Origin: Tillandsia leiboldiana
Taxonomy: Eukaryota; Streptophyta; Magnoliopsida; Poales; Bromeliaceae
NCBI GenBank assembly: GCA_029204045.2
Contig: CM055071.1
Coordinates: 16,079,161-16,143,160 of the forward strand
Length of the DNA stretch: 64,000 nucleotides
Reading direction: 5' to 3'
The notes under the pieces were generated by a model. It searched no databases and was not told the DNA's origin. It saw nothing but the letters and a program-made list of their open reading frames with translations. Position numbers and translations under genes: made by a program. This document shows, in pieces, positions 35,348-47,848 of this stretch; positions within the stretch are counted from its first letter, which is position 1; the number at the start of each line of letters is the position of its first letter.

Positions 35348-35810
35348 GACCCAATCATCATATGGCTAGATCCTCACTTAGGATTACCGCACCATACTCC
35401 AACTGGAGCAACGATATCTCAACCATCACCAGCTCTAAGGCTAGGTCGCGTCCACACACTCGGCACCCTAAAAGCCTCAGGGTTCACACGTGGGTTTCAA
35501 CGTTCCCGGGACATCGCTTGGACTACCGCCCCGACCAAAACTCTATCATGCCCCGCCCTTAGGCCTCGGGCCGCTGCCTCTCGCAGCCGAGGCCTCAAGG
35601 CGGGGCATGATGGAGATTTGGTCAGAGCGGTAGTCCGAGCGATAACCCGAGAACGTGGAATGCCACGTGTGAGCCTAGAGGCTGTTAGTACACTGAGAGT
35701 GTGGATGTGACCAGGCCATAGGACTGGTGATGATTGAGGTACTAGTACTCCTAGTGGGAGTGTTGGTGCGGTAGTCCTAAACAGGATCTGGCAGTATGAC
35801 GATTGGGTCA
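35348..35810. repeat. Large imperfect palindrome (inverted repeat)
   Basis: Left arm 35348-35569 and right arm 35587-35810 are inverted copies with a ~17-base loop. Perfect blocks include GGCCTCGG/CCGAGGCC at the centre, CATGCCCCGCC/GGCGGGGCATG, and CCCAATC/GATTGGG at the outer ends. Arms agree at roughly three quarters of positions by eye. Similar frames on both strands are a consequence. 35811-35882 between it and LTR E shows nothing notable. Confidence 0.85.
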
Positions 35811-35882
35811 TTAGCAGCGATTGGAAGAGCAAGTGCTCGGTTATGCCCTTCCCCTACTTGGTGAAGTTAGCAAGACACAAGG

Positions 35883-38800
35883 TGTCACGCCCCGGGGTCG
35901 AAACTGCGACCTGGGCTTGCCAACAGATCCGCCACCTATGCCAAACTCCGCATAGGCGAAGCATCCTACCTGCAAGAAAAGTACTACAGCTAACAGATAT
36001 CAGAGCTAAAAATGAAAATCTGCTGTAAAACTAAAATCAACCACTATACAGCTGGAAATAAAACAACAATGTCCATCTCCCAAAAATGATAATCACACAA
36101 TATCCTCATATACAAAAATCAGAACTCAATAGGGAGGTATATCCAATAAATACAACAGTGTACAGGCTCTCAATACATATCATGTCCTCACTACATCAGT
36201 CTCTCAAAGGAGGAAAATAAAACAACTAATCTACTGAAGCTCTCCTCTGAAGGGGTACCGCTACTCTCCAACGACGGGTAGGGATCTAGCACGCGACTCC
36301 CTCGCCTCGATCAACAACCGCAGAATCAGCAACACCCGCTAAGACTCCGCAAAACAAATGAGAGAAAAGAAGGGGAGGGGGAAAACCGCCAACGGGTGTG
36401 AGAACTACACCAAAAAGGGAGTTCTCAGTCGGTACCGCCACCAAGCCCGATGATCTGCCCACTAAGTCCACTAAAGGCATGAGATAACCAAAGCAGTAAA
36501 GACTGAAATAAAAAAGCTGGAGACTCTCAACAGCTACCATGCCTCTATCTAAATGCTCAAATGGGGAAACTCTGATAAAGATGTGAAACACTCGCACACG
36601 AGGTGCTCAATCGACCCAATCGAGCTGACTGCCACATCGGGTCCAGCAAACCTGCGCCCACCTACAATCACCTCCCGCTGACGGGCAGGAATTACGTAGG
36701 GCGTCCAAACGGACTAACTCGCTATTGAGTAGTGGCTCATGCAGGTTGTAGTCAAAATCCACACTCTCTCTCTCAGAACGGATAGACTCAAGATCACCAA
36801 ACCTCTCGCACAACGGTCGACTAACTCACAACGACTTCGGGACCACCGTCAATCCCCAAACGGTTCCCAACAACACTAGCACTGGTCTAAACACAGCTAC
36901 TAAACTCCACTCGGTCCCCCTGACACGAGTGCAACAATGAAGTAACTGCCGGTAATAAACCCAATCTTGTGCCACCAGTAAAACTGGTACTGCCTGCTGT
37001 GCCTTGCCTGTATCGGGTATGCTAGCCGATGCATAACACCGATGAAAAGGAGTCTCAAGGACTCAAAGCCTGTCTGTAACACACTCCGGAGTGGAACTCG
37101 AGGGGAGCGACCCACACGAGTAAAGTATCTCAGTGATAAGTATAATAAGTAATATAAATCAGCAGGACTAGATCATGACTCTGATCAAAGTGGGAAAGGT
37201 CAACCACTAAAGAAAGCCTCGGTCCTCAATCAGATGCAAAAGTACTCAAATAGTGGGAATCTCCGTCCACTATAGAAAACTGATACCCAATCAGATGCAA
37301 AAGTAAACATCCGATCAACCGCCCAATATCCGCGGTTGCCGCAATACCCTGCCGTCTATAACCAAGTCCTATAGCCGACCTCCGGTCAACCGCCCAAAGT
37401 CCGCGGTCACCGCAAAACCCTGCCAACCGCAATCCAGCACAACCCGTCCCTGACACCCATGTCCCGGTTACACTACCCCAGACCCCTGCTCGCACCCGAG
37501 CAACTCAGACCGCCTGACTAACAAAGAAGGAGAAAAGGATAACATGGTTTCTCCTAGTCAAGTTCCCATAAGTAGTATAGCAGTAAAAAGTGGCCTAACT
37601 ATATGTCCATACAAGCATGCATTTGTTCTCAAGAAGAATATAAGAAAGTAAACCACATGCCAAAATCACCAATGCCTACACCTGTCCATAATCCTCGATC
37701 ATAATGACCCCTCAGAGTAAAAATCCGCACATAGCTACATAATCCTGCCCCATCGCATAAACCAATCGCATAAACAGCTATGTGCTAACATGGCATGCTA
37801 CATAATCACATAGGGTAATATTATCCTAGGTAAGCTTACACTAATCATCGACATAGATATCCAGATCATGCAAGTCCTCAGTATACATCATAAATACTAT
37901 TCTTGCAATTAATTATACAATTATCATTATCAAGCTTACTTACCTCTCAATCACAAACCATATACCCTAGACATGCATGCATCCTAACATACAGAATTAG
38001 AGAACCGTCCACCGGTTCTGGAAACAAAGAACCCACCTGAAGCGCTTTCCGCAGGCAAAGCCGAAGTCGGTGAAAAGTGTAGACGCTCACAATCCAAAAT
38101 CTGCCTAAACTGCACCCTCGGTACAAGTCACGCAAGCCTCGGCTCCAAACAGCTGAAAATACCCGGAAACCATTATCTCCAGTTCCAACAAGTTCAGAAA
38201 CACTCGCGAACCTTCCTGGGTACAACAATAAGGTCCAAGGTTACACTTTTATTCCAAAATATCCAAGTACATACAAAACTGTTGGAACAGTCCCAAAGAT
38301 GCGGATTTTTCACCTACAGCAAGGGCTCTGAAAAATCCAACAAAAATATAGTCGCGATCTTCGCGTCAAGCCCTTCGATACGATTACCTGCACATCAAAA
38401 TTTGAGTCCCGGAGGCCGAGTTACAAAATCCACATGGTGACCATCTCGAAATTCCCAAGTACAAAAACTGTACAACTCTGTCCAGAAAAATGGAATTTTC
38501 TTACCTTCAGGAAAATTCAGTAAAATCCAGAAAAATAACGAGGATGTTCCTTACGGTGTAGATGCAAAATGACTAAGGGCACGCTTCCATCTGATGCCCG
38601 AGCGCGAAGATATCGCCAAAGAAGTGAGCCGCTGTCCAAGTCTCAAACACAGAAAAATAGGTCACAGTAAGCTTGGAAAAACTCCTCGAAAAGCACGAAA
38701 CAAGGGGAAGCTGGAAATACCAAGATCGTAGCCCTGTCTGTCGCCGGTCGAACGGCGCAAAAATCGCCTAAAACGGAGGTCGGAGTAGGCCGGGGGAGCT

Positions 38801-39929
38801 CGCGCACTGAAACGCGACGAAAGGGAACACCGGCGAAGGAACGTCGCGACGCGCCAAAGAAAATGGAAACCTCGAGAAGGGTGCCACGTAAAATGCCCAA
38901 AATCCACAGATGGAAGGAGCACTATGCGGGGAACAACTTTGCTGAAGGCGTCGTGGCGAGGAGAGGCTCGAAAATGCGAGAAAAAAGGAAGAAGAAGGCG
39001 GCTCGGGTCGCTTAAATAGGCTCCAGAAACAATTAACGAAATGACGGATAAGTCCCAACTTTCGGGCGCCCGAATTGATTCGGGCTGCTACAGTGTTGGG
39101 CCCGGCCCAACACTGTTCACGCCCGAATCGCCCTGGGAATGCCACGTTTCCCGCCGAACAGCGGACAGCTGTGCGGGGCCATCCACCGCACGACGCGTGG
39201 CCCAACGCGGCGACGACACGTGGCGCGACTCGGTCAATGCGCCGCTGACGCGCCCACGTGTGCGCTGCCAGCACCGCCTACCATCCCTGCAGGCACGCGC
39301 CCCGAGGCATCCTGCACCCGCTCCGTGGACCCGGTCCACTGCACCGGCCTACCGCCAGCTGCCACGCGTCCTGCCCTCCGGTGCACGCCGGCCCCGTGGA
39401 CCGCGCACCTGCCCGCGCGCCCGCGCGCCTGCCCGTGCGCCTGCCCGCGCATTGCGCGCTGCCCGCGCCTGCCCGCCGCCGCGCCTGCTCCTGCCCGAGC
39501 CCGCGCCGCCGCCCTCCGCCGTCGCCGGCGCTGCCCCAGCCGCCGGAACAGTGCCTCCTTGCCTCGAAATCCGTGCGCGGCATCCGAGCTCCGAAAATTA
39601 CAAGTGAATAGCCCATTTTCATTGTTTTCGCGCGCTAATTCCAAATCCGCTATCCGTTTTGCCAAATTCCAACTCTAAAAATTGCCGAAGGCATCCGAAA
39701 AGGTGTTCTTTTGTCCAAACTTCATGCTGAGCCCAATTTTAATATCCATTACGCGCGAAACCACTTCTAAACATTCGACGGGGTCATCTGACTACTCTCG
39801 TGATCCATTTAACACACTAAGTCCATCACTAGTGTCCAGTTGGTGCACAAACACCACCGACACGCCACATAGGCCTCCAGAAGCTGCTGGTCAACCAGTA
39901 ATCTCATCGTGGGGATCCAGGTCCTCACA
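35883..39929 (-). mobile_element. LTR E: 3' LTR of a gypsy-type element
   Basis: 4,047 bp from TGTCACGCCCCGGGG to GGTCCTCACA, followed by a polypurine tract at 39930. It has the terminal hairpin, GAGAACT stem-loop (36399-36427), GTGGGAAAGG blocks, a TATTTAAG box (39012, minus) and a GC-rich U3 (39060-39550). It is the intact relative of truncated LTR A. The 5' LTR would lie to the right, beyond this window. The base before it is CAAGG (35878-35882), the expected duplication. Confidence 0.88.
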
Positions 39930-40477
39930 TCCTCCCCCACTAAAAGAAAGTTTCATCCTCGAAACTAGCTCAATTCCACCAGGAGTCACAAACACCAAGG
40001 GTAAGTATTCAACATCACCATCTCCAGCTCCAAGTCGCTACTCACTGCCACAACCAGTACGGCATAGCCCCGTTGCGCAAACCTCGAATCTCACGAGCCA
40101 GATTTCGCAATGGGCGTCCCTCGTACTTCAAACACTCACAGATCTCAAAATGAGCGAGCCGATCACGGGCGAGGGATCCAAAAGCAAAACACTCCTGAGC
40201 TGAGACGTGAAAAACCATAGGGCTCCATCAAAAGACAGAGGGACAAGAAAATAACAACCAGTGCTACACGCACCCACACCACACCCTAGTGTCCACTCAA
40301 CCAAGGCGATCCGAAGCACACCCACACGATCAACCAAAATGGGAAAGAATCCAACAAGCTGGGGTCTTCACTCGGTCACTTCCAGATCCAAACTACCCGA
40401 GTGGACTACTCAACTGCAGGCTACCCTCAAAAGGGATCCTCTAGCGATACAATCTCATGCCACTGTTGATCCGTCAA
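39930..40477 (-). other. Interior of element E up to the tandem array
   Basis: It begins with the polypurine tract (TCCTCCCCCACT) and the adjacent AGTTTCA/CGAAACT hairpin, one pair weaker than in the others. It is homologous to 15869-16475 of the LARD interior, including CTCAAAAGGGATCCTCT. It is non-coding on inspection and stops at GTCAA (40473-40477), where the tandem array begins, so the array inserted into this element. Confidence 0.8.
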
Positions 40478-43400
40478 TGTCACGCACCGGGGTCGAAACT
40501 GTGACCCGGGCACACTAACAGATCCGCCGCCCATACGGTGAACCCCGTATAGACGAAGCGTCAAACCTGCAAAAGAGAGATGCTATACTAAACAGATATC
40601 AGAGCTGGAAGTAAACTGCTATAAATAAAATAAAATAATATACAACTCCAAGTCCTCACCACAAATACATAAGTCTCTCAACTCTGAAAGAAAAGTACAA
40701 CTCTATACCTCACTACAACGTCTCTCAACAAGTAACTCTCAAAATATAAAAAGGGTACATCTACTCTCTGGACGACGGCTGGTAGGGATCTAGCTCGCGA
40801 CTCCCTTACCTCGGTCAAAAGAAGCAGCAACTGGAGCAGCAGGAACAGGAGCAGACGTCCCTGGGGAAAAATACACCTCGACGGGTGTGAGAACTACATC
40901 CCACAGTAGTTCTCAGTGGGTGCCATCAACAAGCCCAACGGTCTGCCCACTAAGTCTACTAGAGGCATGCTGTAACAAATGAAATATAGAAGGAAAGAGC
41001 TGGAAATGAATAACTCTACAGCTACTATGCTCCTATCTAGATGCTCAAAAAGTGAAACAGAAGATAACATGGTGCATCTACTAACATACCAGTATAGTCA
41101 CCCAATCTGAAATGACTGCCTCCTCGGGTCCAGTCAAACCTGCGCCAACCTACTGCCGCACATCCTCAACAGGACGTGTCTACCGTAGGTATGTCCGTAG
41201 CTGCCAAAACTGGCTCAGCCAGAAGGACTGTGTCCGTAACTGCCAAAACTGGCTCAGTCAGAGGGACGACGTCGACAAGTCGCGATAACAAAGTGCAGAC
41301 CCACCCTGGACGTGGCACTCGAGAACCCCGAAAGACTAGAACCTACAACCTAAATCAAACAAGAACAGGCTCTAGGCATAGCCTCTCGTTGTTCTCGTCC
41401 CAAGAAAAAGCCAGACCTTGGAACCCAGACCACTCGAATCATCTCGGGTGGTTAACTTTATTGGAAAAAAGGTGGCATTTTTTACCGAAAGCCATTTGAT
41501 CTGAAAAAATCCATATTTAATGATTTTTATTTCTTTTTAGGAAAACAGTTGAAAACGAGTTTTTATATCCAAGCCACGTATAGCTAATGCCTTCGTCCAA
41601 TCAAACAAGAACAGACTCAGACGACCCTACGACGCTTGGAAGAAAACATTTGTTTGACTAAAATCATATGTGTGTCCAAAAACAGTTCTGGGTTCAAGGT
41701 CCTGCTAACACTGATATACCGCTGCCACTAATACAGCGGCGATAGATAAAACAAGAAAATAAAACATCTCGGGACCGCCGTCTACCCAAACGGCTCACGC
41801 CACAGATGAACAACCAACTACATCTACCAGATTCCACTCTGCTCCCAAGCACGAGTGTAAAATGCATCCCACACTAAAAGAAATCCCGACCACTCGGCCC
41901 ACTACTCGGGCGAGTAAAACACTATGTCCAGGAAGAAAAGAAGTGTGAATGTCTAAAGCAGAATAAACCTAGCCCAAGTTGGAGTTTTCTACTGGTCTGG
42001 CTACACATGCAGCATATGACGGGGGTGCTAGGTCAAGTTCCAAGATAACAATAATTTACAGATAGCAGGAAACAAAAGATCGCATGAACATCGAATAACT
42101 CTAGAATTATCAGTTATCACATTCTAGCACGCTACACAAGAATATCACTATCATGCATGGTCCTACTATAGCAGATTTAAAGAACATTCCATCAATCTTG
42201 GAGACAGGGCCACCCACCTGAAAACGCTAACTGTCCAAGGTTCCAGAGCTGAAAATACCCAGAAACCCAAGTCTCCAACTCCTGCGGGTCCAGCAATACA
42301 CGCAAACTCTCCTGGGTACAACACAAGGTTCACAAATACACTTAATTCCATAATTTACCCAAATAAGTTACATTCAGAATTCAGCCACTAAGATGCCACT
42401 TTTTCACCTGCAAACAATGCTCCAAAAATTCCAATAAAAATACTTCGGCGATCCTCACGTCGAGCCCTTCGAAACGCGTACATCCACGTCCAATTCCGAG
42501 CCCCGTAGGCCAAGTTACAAATTCCACAGTACAGGCGCGCAAAAGCTCACAACCACACAACTGTAAAAATCAGCACAGTAAAAGAGGAAATAATATACCT
42601 TTGGGCAAGCCTCAGAAAAATCCCGGAAAAATACGATGATAATCCTCACAACGAGTAGATCCAAAAAGTATATAGGCTCGTCTCGATCCGACGCTCGTGT
42701 GCGGAGATAAAATTCCGGCAAGGGGCTGCTGTCCAAAAACTCCACCAGCAAACAGCGGCTTAGAAGTGTCTCAAAAACCGTGCCATAAACTCTGAATCCT
42801 GCAAGATGATCAACACAAAAGTCGAAGGCGTACCTCTCGTGATTCCAACGCCACAAAATTTGTCCAAAATCACTAAAGGAGTAGCTCTGTGGACCTCTCA
42901 GATCGAACTGCGACGATAGTGGGCCTCCGATGAAAGATCGCCACACTGCGCTCCGATGCGGAAGTCGTCGACGCCGCGGCTTCCAAAAATTCCGGTCCTC
43001 TTCTAAAAGATGCGCAACACGAAGATCTCCAACTTTGCTAAAGGGTCCAAGGGAAGGGGAGCTAAGAAAAAGGGTCAAAAAGCCCAAGCAATTGGGCTAT
43101 TTATAGGCCCAGCCCGAAAAATCCACTATTTGGACTTTTGGCCCAAAATTCGGGCACCCGGAACATTCGGGCTGCTACAGTAACGGGTCCGGCCCGTTAC
43201 TGTGCGCGCCCGAATTCTCCACAGGCCGCCACGTAGCCACCCGAACAGCGGACAGGGTACTTGGCCAACGGCGTTGCGCCGCGTGGCCGACGCTGGTGCC
43301 GACACGTGGCACCCACGCGCGGGAGCTGCGGGTCAGCGCGCCCACGTCGCGCCCACGTGCGCCCACGCGCGCCTGTCGGGCACGCAGCCCGAGGTAACCA

Positions 43401-43994
43401 CTCCTCGCCACCTAGACCGCGCGCACAAAACCCCACCAACCACATGCTGCCACGTGTCTGCCCCCGGTCCACCATGCACCCGCGCCAAATCCATGGACCG
43501 CGCCTGCCGCGCCGGCCAATAGGGAGGCGCCACGTGGCCAGTGCCCGGTGCACGCCTTCCGCGGTGGACCGCGCTGCTGCGCCTCCACCCGCCGCCGCGC
43601 TCCGCCGCCGCCGGCACCTCTCCGGCCGCCGGAACAGTAAACCCACACCTCAAAATCCGTGTTTTCGTGTTCGGGCTCCGAAAAATAAAGTAAATAGTCC
43701 ATTTTGACCGTTTTCGCGCGCTGAATCCAAATCCGAACTCCGTTTGGCCAAATTCCACTTCTAAAATTTCTCGAAAATTCCCGAAAAAGTAAACTTGATC
43801 CATTTTTCTTGCCGGGTCAAATTCTTGGTTCCAATAAGCGCGCAAAAACCTCAATCATCCAATATGGGCCTCATGATAAGCAATCTTGCTCCATTTACAC
43901 CAGAAATCCATTTCTTGGGCCCGACACGTGCACAAACACTCCCAAAAGCCACTAATCCATAAATAAACCTTGAGTGGGGATTCGGGTCCTCACA
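40478..43994 (-). mobile_element. Tandem array LTR 1
   Basis: 3,517 bp. It begins TGTCACGCACCGGGG, with one substitution in the usual CGCCCC, and ends TCCTCACA. A 387-bp deletion at 41319-41323 lies between two TCGAG repeats and removes the 39-bp minisatellite. TATA box CTATTTATAG at 43097-43106 (minus); GC-rich U3 43180-43630. Confidence 0.92.
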
Positions 43995-44925
43995 TCCTCC
44001 CCCACTAGAAGAAAGTTTCGTACTCAAAACTAACACGGCTCAAAAGGGAGTCTCCAAGCCCAAAGGTAAGCATCCAACAACACAGTCTCCAACTCCCCAG
44101 ACGCCACTCACACCCCACAAGGCGAAACCAAAGCTGGAAAAATCCTCGGGAACTCCAAGAAAATCGGGGGACAATGAAGAACCGCCAACCCTACTCGTCC
44201 AAACAACACAAATTACGCCACACAACCAACAAGAAAGGTAAGGGCCCCACCAGCTGGAAAGTCATCAACCCCCAACTCTCCAATTAGAAAACAGCTGAAA
44301 TTAATGAAAAGTTCAAAAATTCCGAAAGACCAGTGCACTCGCCCCAATCAAACAAGAACAGGTTCGGGCACCGTCTCTATTTCTGGAGTAGCCTTTCGAA
44401 GCTTTCGTCCTGTTCGTAAATTTCAGCGCAAGGACGAGAAAAAGGGAGAGAAGTGTTGATGTCGTTCCTGCCGTGGAAACAAAAACGGAAGCTACGATCT
44501 ATCCGTGCCCCTAAAACACAACCCTATCCGTGGCCCCTAGAGACACAACCTCTAGTCCTAGGCGTCACCTACGCTCAACAGGTAGCACCTAACCCAAAAC
44601 CGCGAAAGCCACTAGGAAGGTAGGTTGCCTCGATGACCTGTGGAAAAGATCTCCTGTTGTCCAACTCACGGAAAGGTCACAGTTCTCAATCCATAATCAA
44701 TCGTTGCACGATACCACACCAACTGGTCCATTCCGTGTGCTCAAACTGAGTCGTGGAGCTGTAACTGAACCGTCGCACCTGCTGGTGTACATCCTCAAGT
44801 CCCAGCTATCCCGATCATGCCCCAAAATTCACCTCTGCTCGCAGGATACAGGGAAGAATCCAATCGCTCAAACATTTAACAAAATTCCTATCCCTTATTC
44901 ATGTAGAGATGCAAATGCCCTAATA
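43995..44925 (-). other. 3' non-coding interior, unit 1
   Basis: Polypurine tract at 43995-44006 and a degraded hairpin (AGTTTCGTACTCAAAACT). One 16-nt AATCAAACAAGAACAG motif at 44346. An antisense frame open in units 2 and 3 is frameshifted here near 44620. Confidence 0.8.
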
Positions 44926-46350
44926 TCATGCAAAAGGATGCCGAGGTACCAACAAGCTCACACAACTGACTGAAAATAAAGCCATACCTGCGGCGATAGG
45001 ATCTGCTGCCGGGGTGCCCTCCACCAGGGCCACGTAAACCCGTCCACTGGGTGCTGAAGACCGTCGTCCCGTCTGTCTCGACGTCGTACCCCACTCTGTT
45101 TGACGGTGTACTGGGGGGGCTTCCGCATCCTGAATAGGCAAGGGGGGTGCTATAGCAACGGGTCGCACTGACAGAATGGCCCCGGGACAAGCTGCTCGAA
45201 AATGTCCAAACTCTCCACAAAGGAAACACCGTCCCTGTCTCTGGTCACACTGCGACGGTGGATGAGGGCCGCCACAGATGACACACCGCTCATGTCGCTG
45301 TTGTCGATACTGCTGCTGAAACTGTTGTCGCTGCTGATACTGCAGCTGCTGCGGGTGCCCACCTGAACTCTGGCGCCTCTGAAACCCACAACCCTCTGGG
45401 TGAGATCGTGGAGGTCTCGGAGGTGCCTGCCGACTCGTCTGCCCCTCATCAACCGTTGCTGGGCGCTTCGCCCCTGGAATCACTGCGGGAGCTGGAGCCA
45501 CCTCATCCATCACCGCCTCTCCGCACTCAACGTAAAGTTCCTGCTCCATAGATGCATCCAACGTCTGCAATCTACGCGAACGGACAAACTGATAAATCTC
45601 CCGGCGCAAACGCCGCTCAAACATGTAGATCCGATGCGCCTCGTCCCTGGCCGTGTGCGGTACACAGGCCAACAACTGGTTGATGTCTGTGATGTACCCA
45701 TGCACGGGCCGAACTCCCTGACGGAGATTCTTTAGCTGCTCCTCTAACCTCTACCAGACGCTCTCCGGGAAAAAGGCTCCAAGAAATAGACTGCGGAACT
45801 CCGCCCAAGAGAGAAGCTGCGTCCCAGGCGGACCAGCAGGTCGCACACGCCGCCACCAAGCCTCGGCATTGCGCTCCAAGAAGTGTGTAGCCAAGAGGAC
45901 TCGAAACTGCTCCTCAATGAACAAACTCTCAAAATGACGCTCCATGGTCGTGATCCAAGACTCAGCCTCCCACGGCTCTGCACTCAATCCAGAAAAATGG
46001 GGTGGATCGAACTGGCGGAACCTCATCAATAGATCCACCACCTTACGCTGCTCAGCAGGGGTCAACTGTCCCGTCGTCCCGGACGGCTGACCATTGGTAA
46101 CCGGCGCAGTAGGGGATGCCTGTGCTGCTGGTACAACTGGGGGAGTCACAGCTGACTGTGCTCTCTGCTCTATCATGCGCATCATCCGATCCATGGTCTC
46201 CTCAGGACGCCGGAAAGTCTCTGACAACTGAGCCATATGAGCCCGAAGCTCCTGCACCTCACTCTGCTGACCCTGTACTGACTCCTCCCGCTCAGGCTCG
46301 TGGGAGGAGGAAGGCTGAGAATGCGTCCGCATACTGTGTCGGGGAGGCAT
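44926..46350 (-). pseudogene. gag: gag of unit 1, one premature stop
   Basis: Start ATG 46350 (MPPRHSMRTHSQ). The order is Ser/Gln-rich head, Pro/Thr linker, Retrotrans_gag core (QFDPPHFSGLSAEPWEAESW ... EAWWRRVRPAGPPGTQ ... LLSWAEFRSLFLGAFFPESV), Gln-rich linker and two Cys/His motifs, CVICGGPHPPSQC (CX2CX3HX4C) and CFLCGEFGHFRAAC (CX2CX4HX4C). The frame is open but for TAG at 45751-45753, where relatives have Gln. It ends near the usual gag-protease linker (SGRVYVALVEG) and has no D(S/T)GA motif, so no protease. Packaging would rely on a helper for pol. Confidence 0.93.
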
Positions 46351-46449
46351 CGTGCCCACCTGCAATCCACATGCAAACATCAGGACAACACCAAACAACA
46401 CTCGACCCAATCCAGCGAAAGTCTAAGACATGTCATCCATTCCATAGCA

Positions 46450-46473
46450 TTATGTTGTCTGCAGCCAACATAA
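46450..46473 (-). other. Leader hairpin, unit 1 (possible dimerisation site)
   Basis: TTATGTTG pairs with CAACATAA around TCTGCAGC (palindrome CTGCAG). A46449-T46474 adds a ninth pair. It lies about 100 nt before the gag ATG and 160 nt from the PBS. Confidence 0.6.
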
Positions 46474-46632
46474 TCGCTCAGGAGAATAAACATGCCAATC
46501 ACTCATCCCATCCATTGGGAGAGGTATAAAATGCAATCAGGACTCTCAATAATAGTTACGACTTTCACGTAGTCATCCTAATGTCCAACCATAAGCCTAG
46601 GATTTTTAAGTCCTCAATGACCTACAACCTAG

Positions 46633-46644
46633 GCTCTGATACCA
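46633..46644 (-). other. Primer binding site, unit 1
   Basis: The minus strand reads TGGTATCAGAGC, 8 bp from the LTR end at 46653. Confidence 0.9.
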
Positions 46645-47710
46645 CCCTAATCTGTCACGCCCCGGGGTCGAAACTGTGACCCGGGCTCGCTAACAGATAC
46701 GCCGCCCATACGGTGAACCCCGTATAGGCGAAGCGTCAAACCTGCAAAAGAGAGATGCTATACTAAACTGATATCAGATCTGGAAGTAAACTGCTATAAA
46801 TAAAATAAAATAATATACAACTCCAAGTCCTCACCACAAATACATAAGTCTCTCAACTCTGAAAGAATAGTACAACTCTATACCTCACTACAAGGTCTCT
46901 CAACAAGTAACTCTCAAAATATAAAAAGGGTACATCTACTCTCTGGACGACGACTGGTAGGGATCTAGGTCGCGACTCCCTTACCTCGGTCAGAAGAAGC
47001 AGCAACTGGAGCAGCAGGAACAGGAGCAGACGTCCCTGGTGAAAAATACACCACGACGGGTGTGAGAACTACATCCCACAGTAGTTCTCAGTGGGTGCCA
47101 TCAACAAGCCCAACGGTCTGCCCACTAAGTCTACTAGAGGCATGCTGTAACAAATGAAATACAGAAGGAAAGAGCTGGAAATGAATAACTCTACAGCTAC
47201 TATGCCCCTATCTAGATGCTCAAAAAGTGGAACAGAAGATAACATGGTGCATCTACTAACATACCAGTATAGTCACCCAATCTGAAATGATTGCCTCCTC
47301 AGGTCCAGTCAAACCTGCGCCTACCTACTGCCGCACATCCTCAACAGGACGGGTCTACCGTAGGTATGTCCGTAGCTGCCAAAACTGGCTCAGCCAGAGG
47401 GACTGTGTCCGTAACTGCCAAAACTGGGTCAGTCAGAGGGACGGCGTCGAGAAGTCGCGATACCAAAGTGCAGACCCACCCCGGACGTGGCACTCGAGGG
47501 GAGCGACCCCAACGAGGACAAGGGTATCCGCGCACTCTATCGAGTTGGCACTGCAGGATATAGTCAGAATCCATGCTCACGCTCTGAACGAAACAAACTC
47601 TGGATCCTCAAATATCTCGCACAACGGTCGGAGCACTCTCGACGACTCAGCTGATCAGCTCTCTCGAATCTCAAGACACAAGCAACTCCACCAACTCAAA
47701 GCACAAAGTC

Positions 47711-47848
47711 GCATCCACTGCGAACAACTGCCTCAACAGGCCAAACAGGCCGAACATCGCATCCCCTGCGAATAACTGCCTCACAGGCCAAACATCGTAT
47801 CCACTGCGAACAACTGCCTCAACAGGCCAAACATCGCATCCACTGACA
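47711..47848. repeat. 39-bp minisatellite in array LTRs
   Basis: GCGAACAACTGCCTCAACAGGCCAAACATCGCATCCACT repeats about three times, 39 bp each. Matching arrays occur at 54076-54215 and 60633-60770. The 13-codon period explains the repetitive frames on both strands. It is absent in LTR 1 through deletion. Confidence 0.88.

Noticed and set aside
35315..35832. Frames on both strands with similar residues (CPALRPR)
   Set aside because: They are the two arms of the inverted repeat read in opposite directions.
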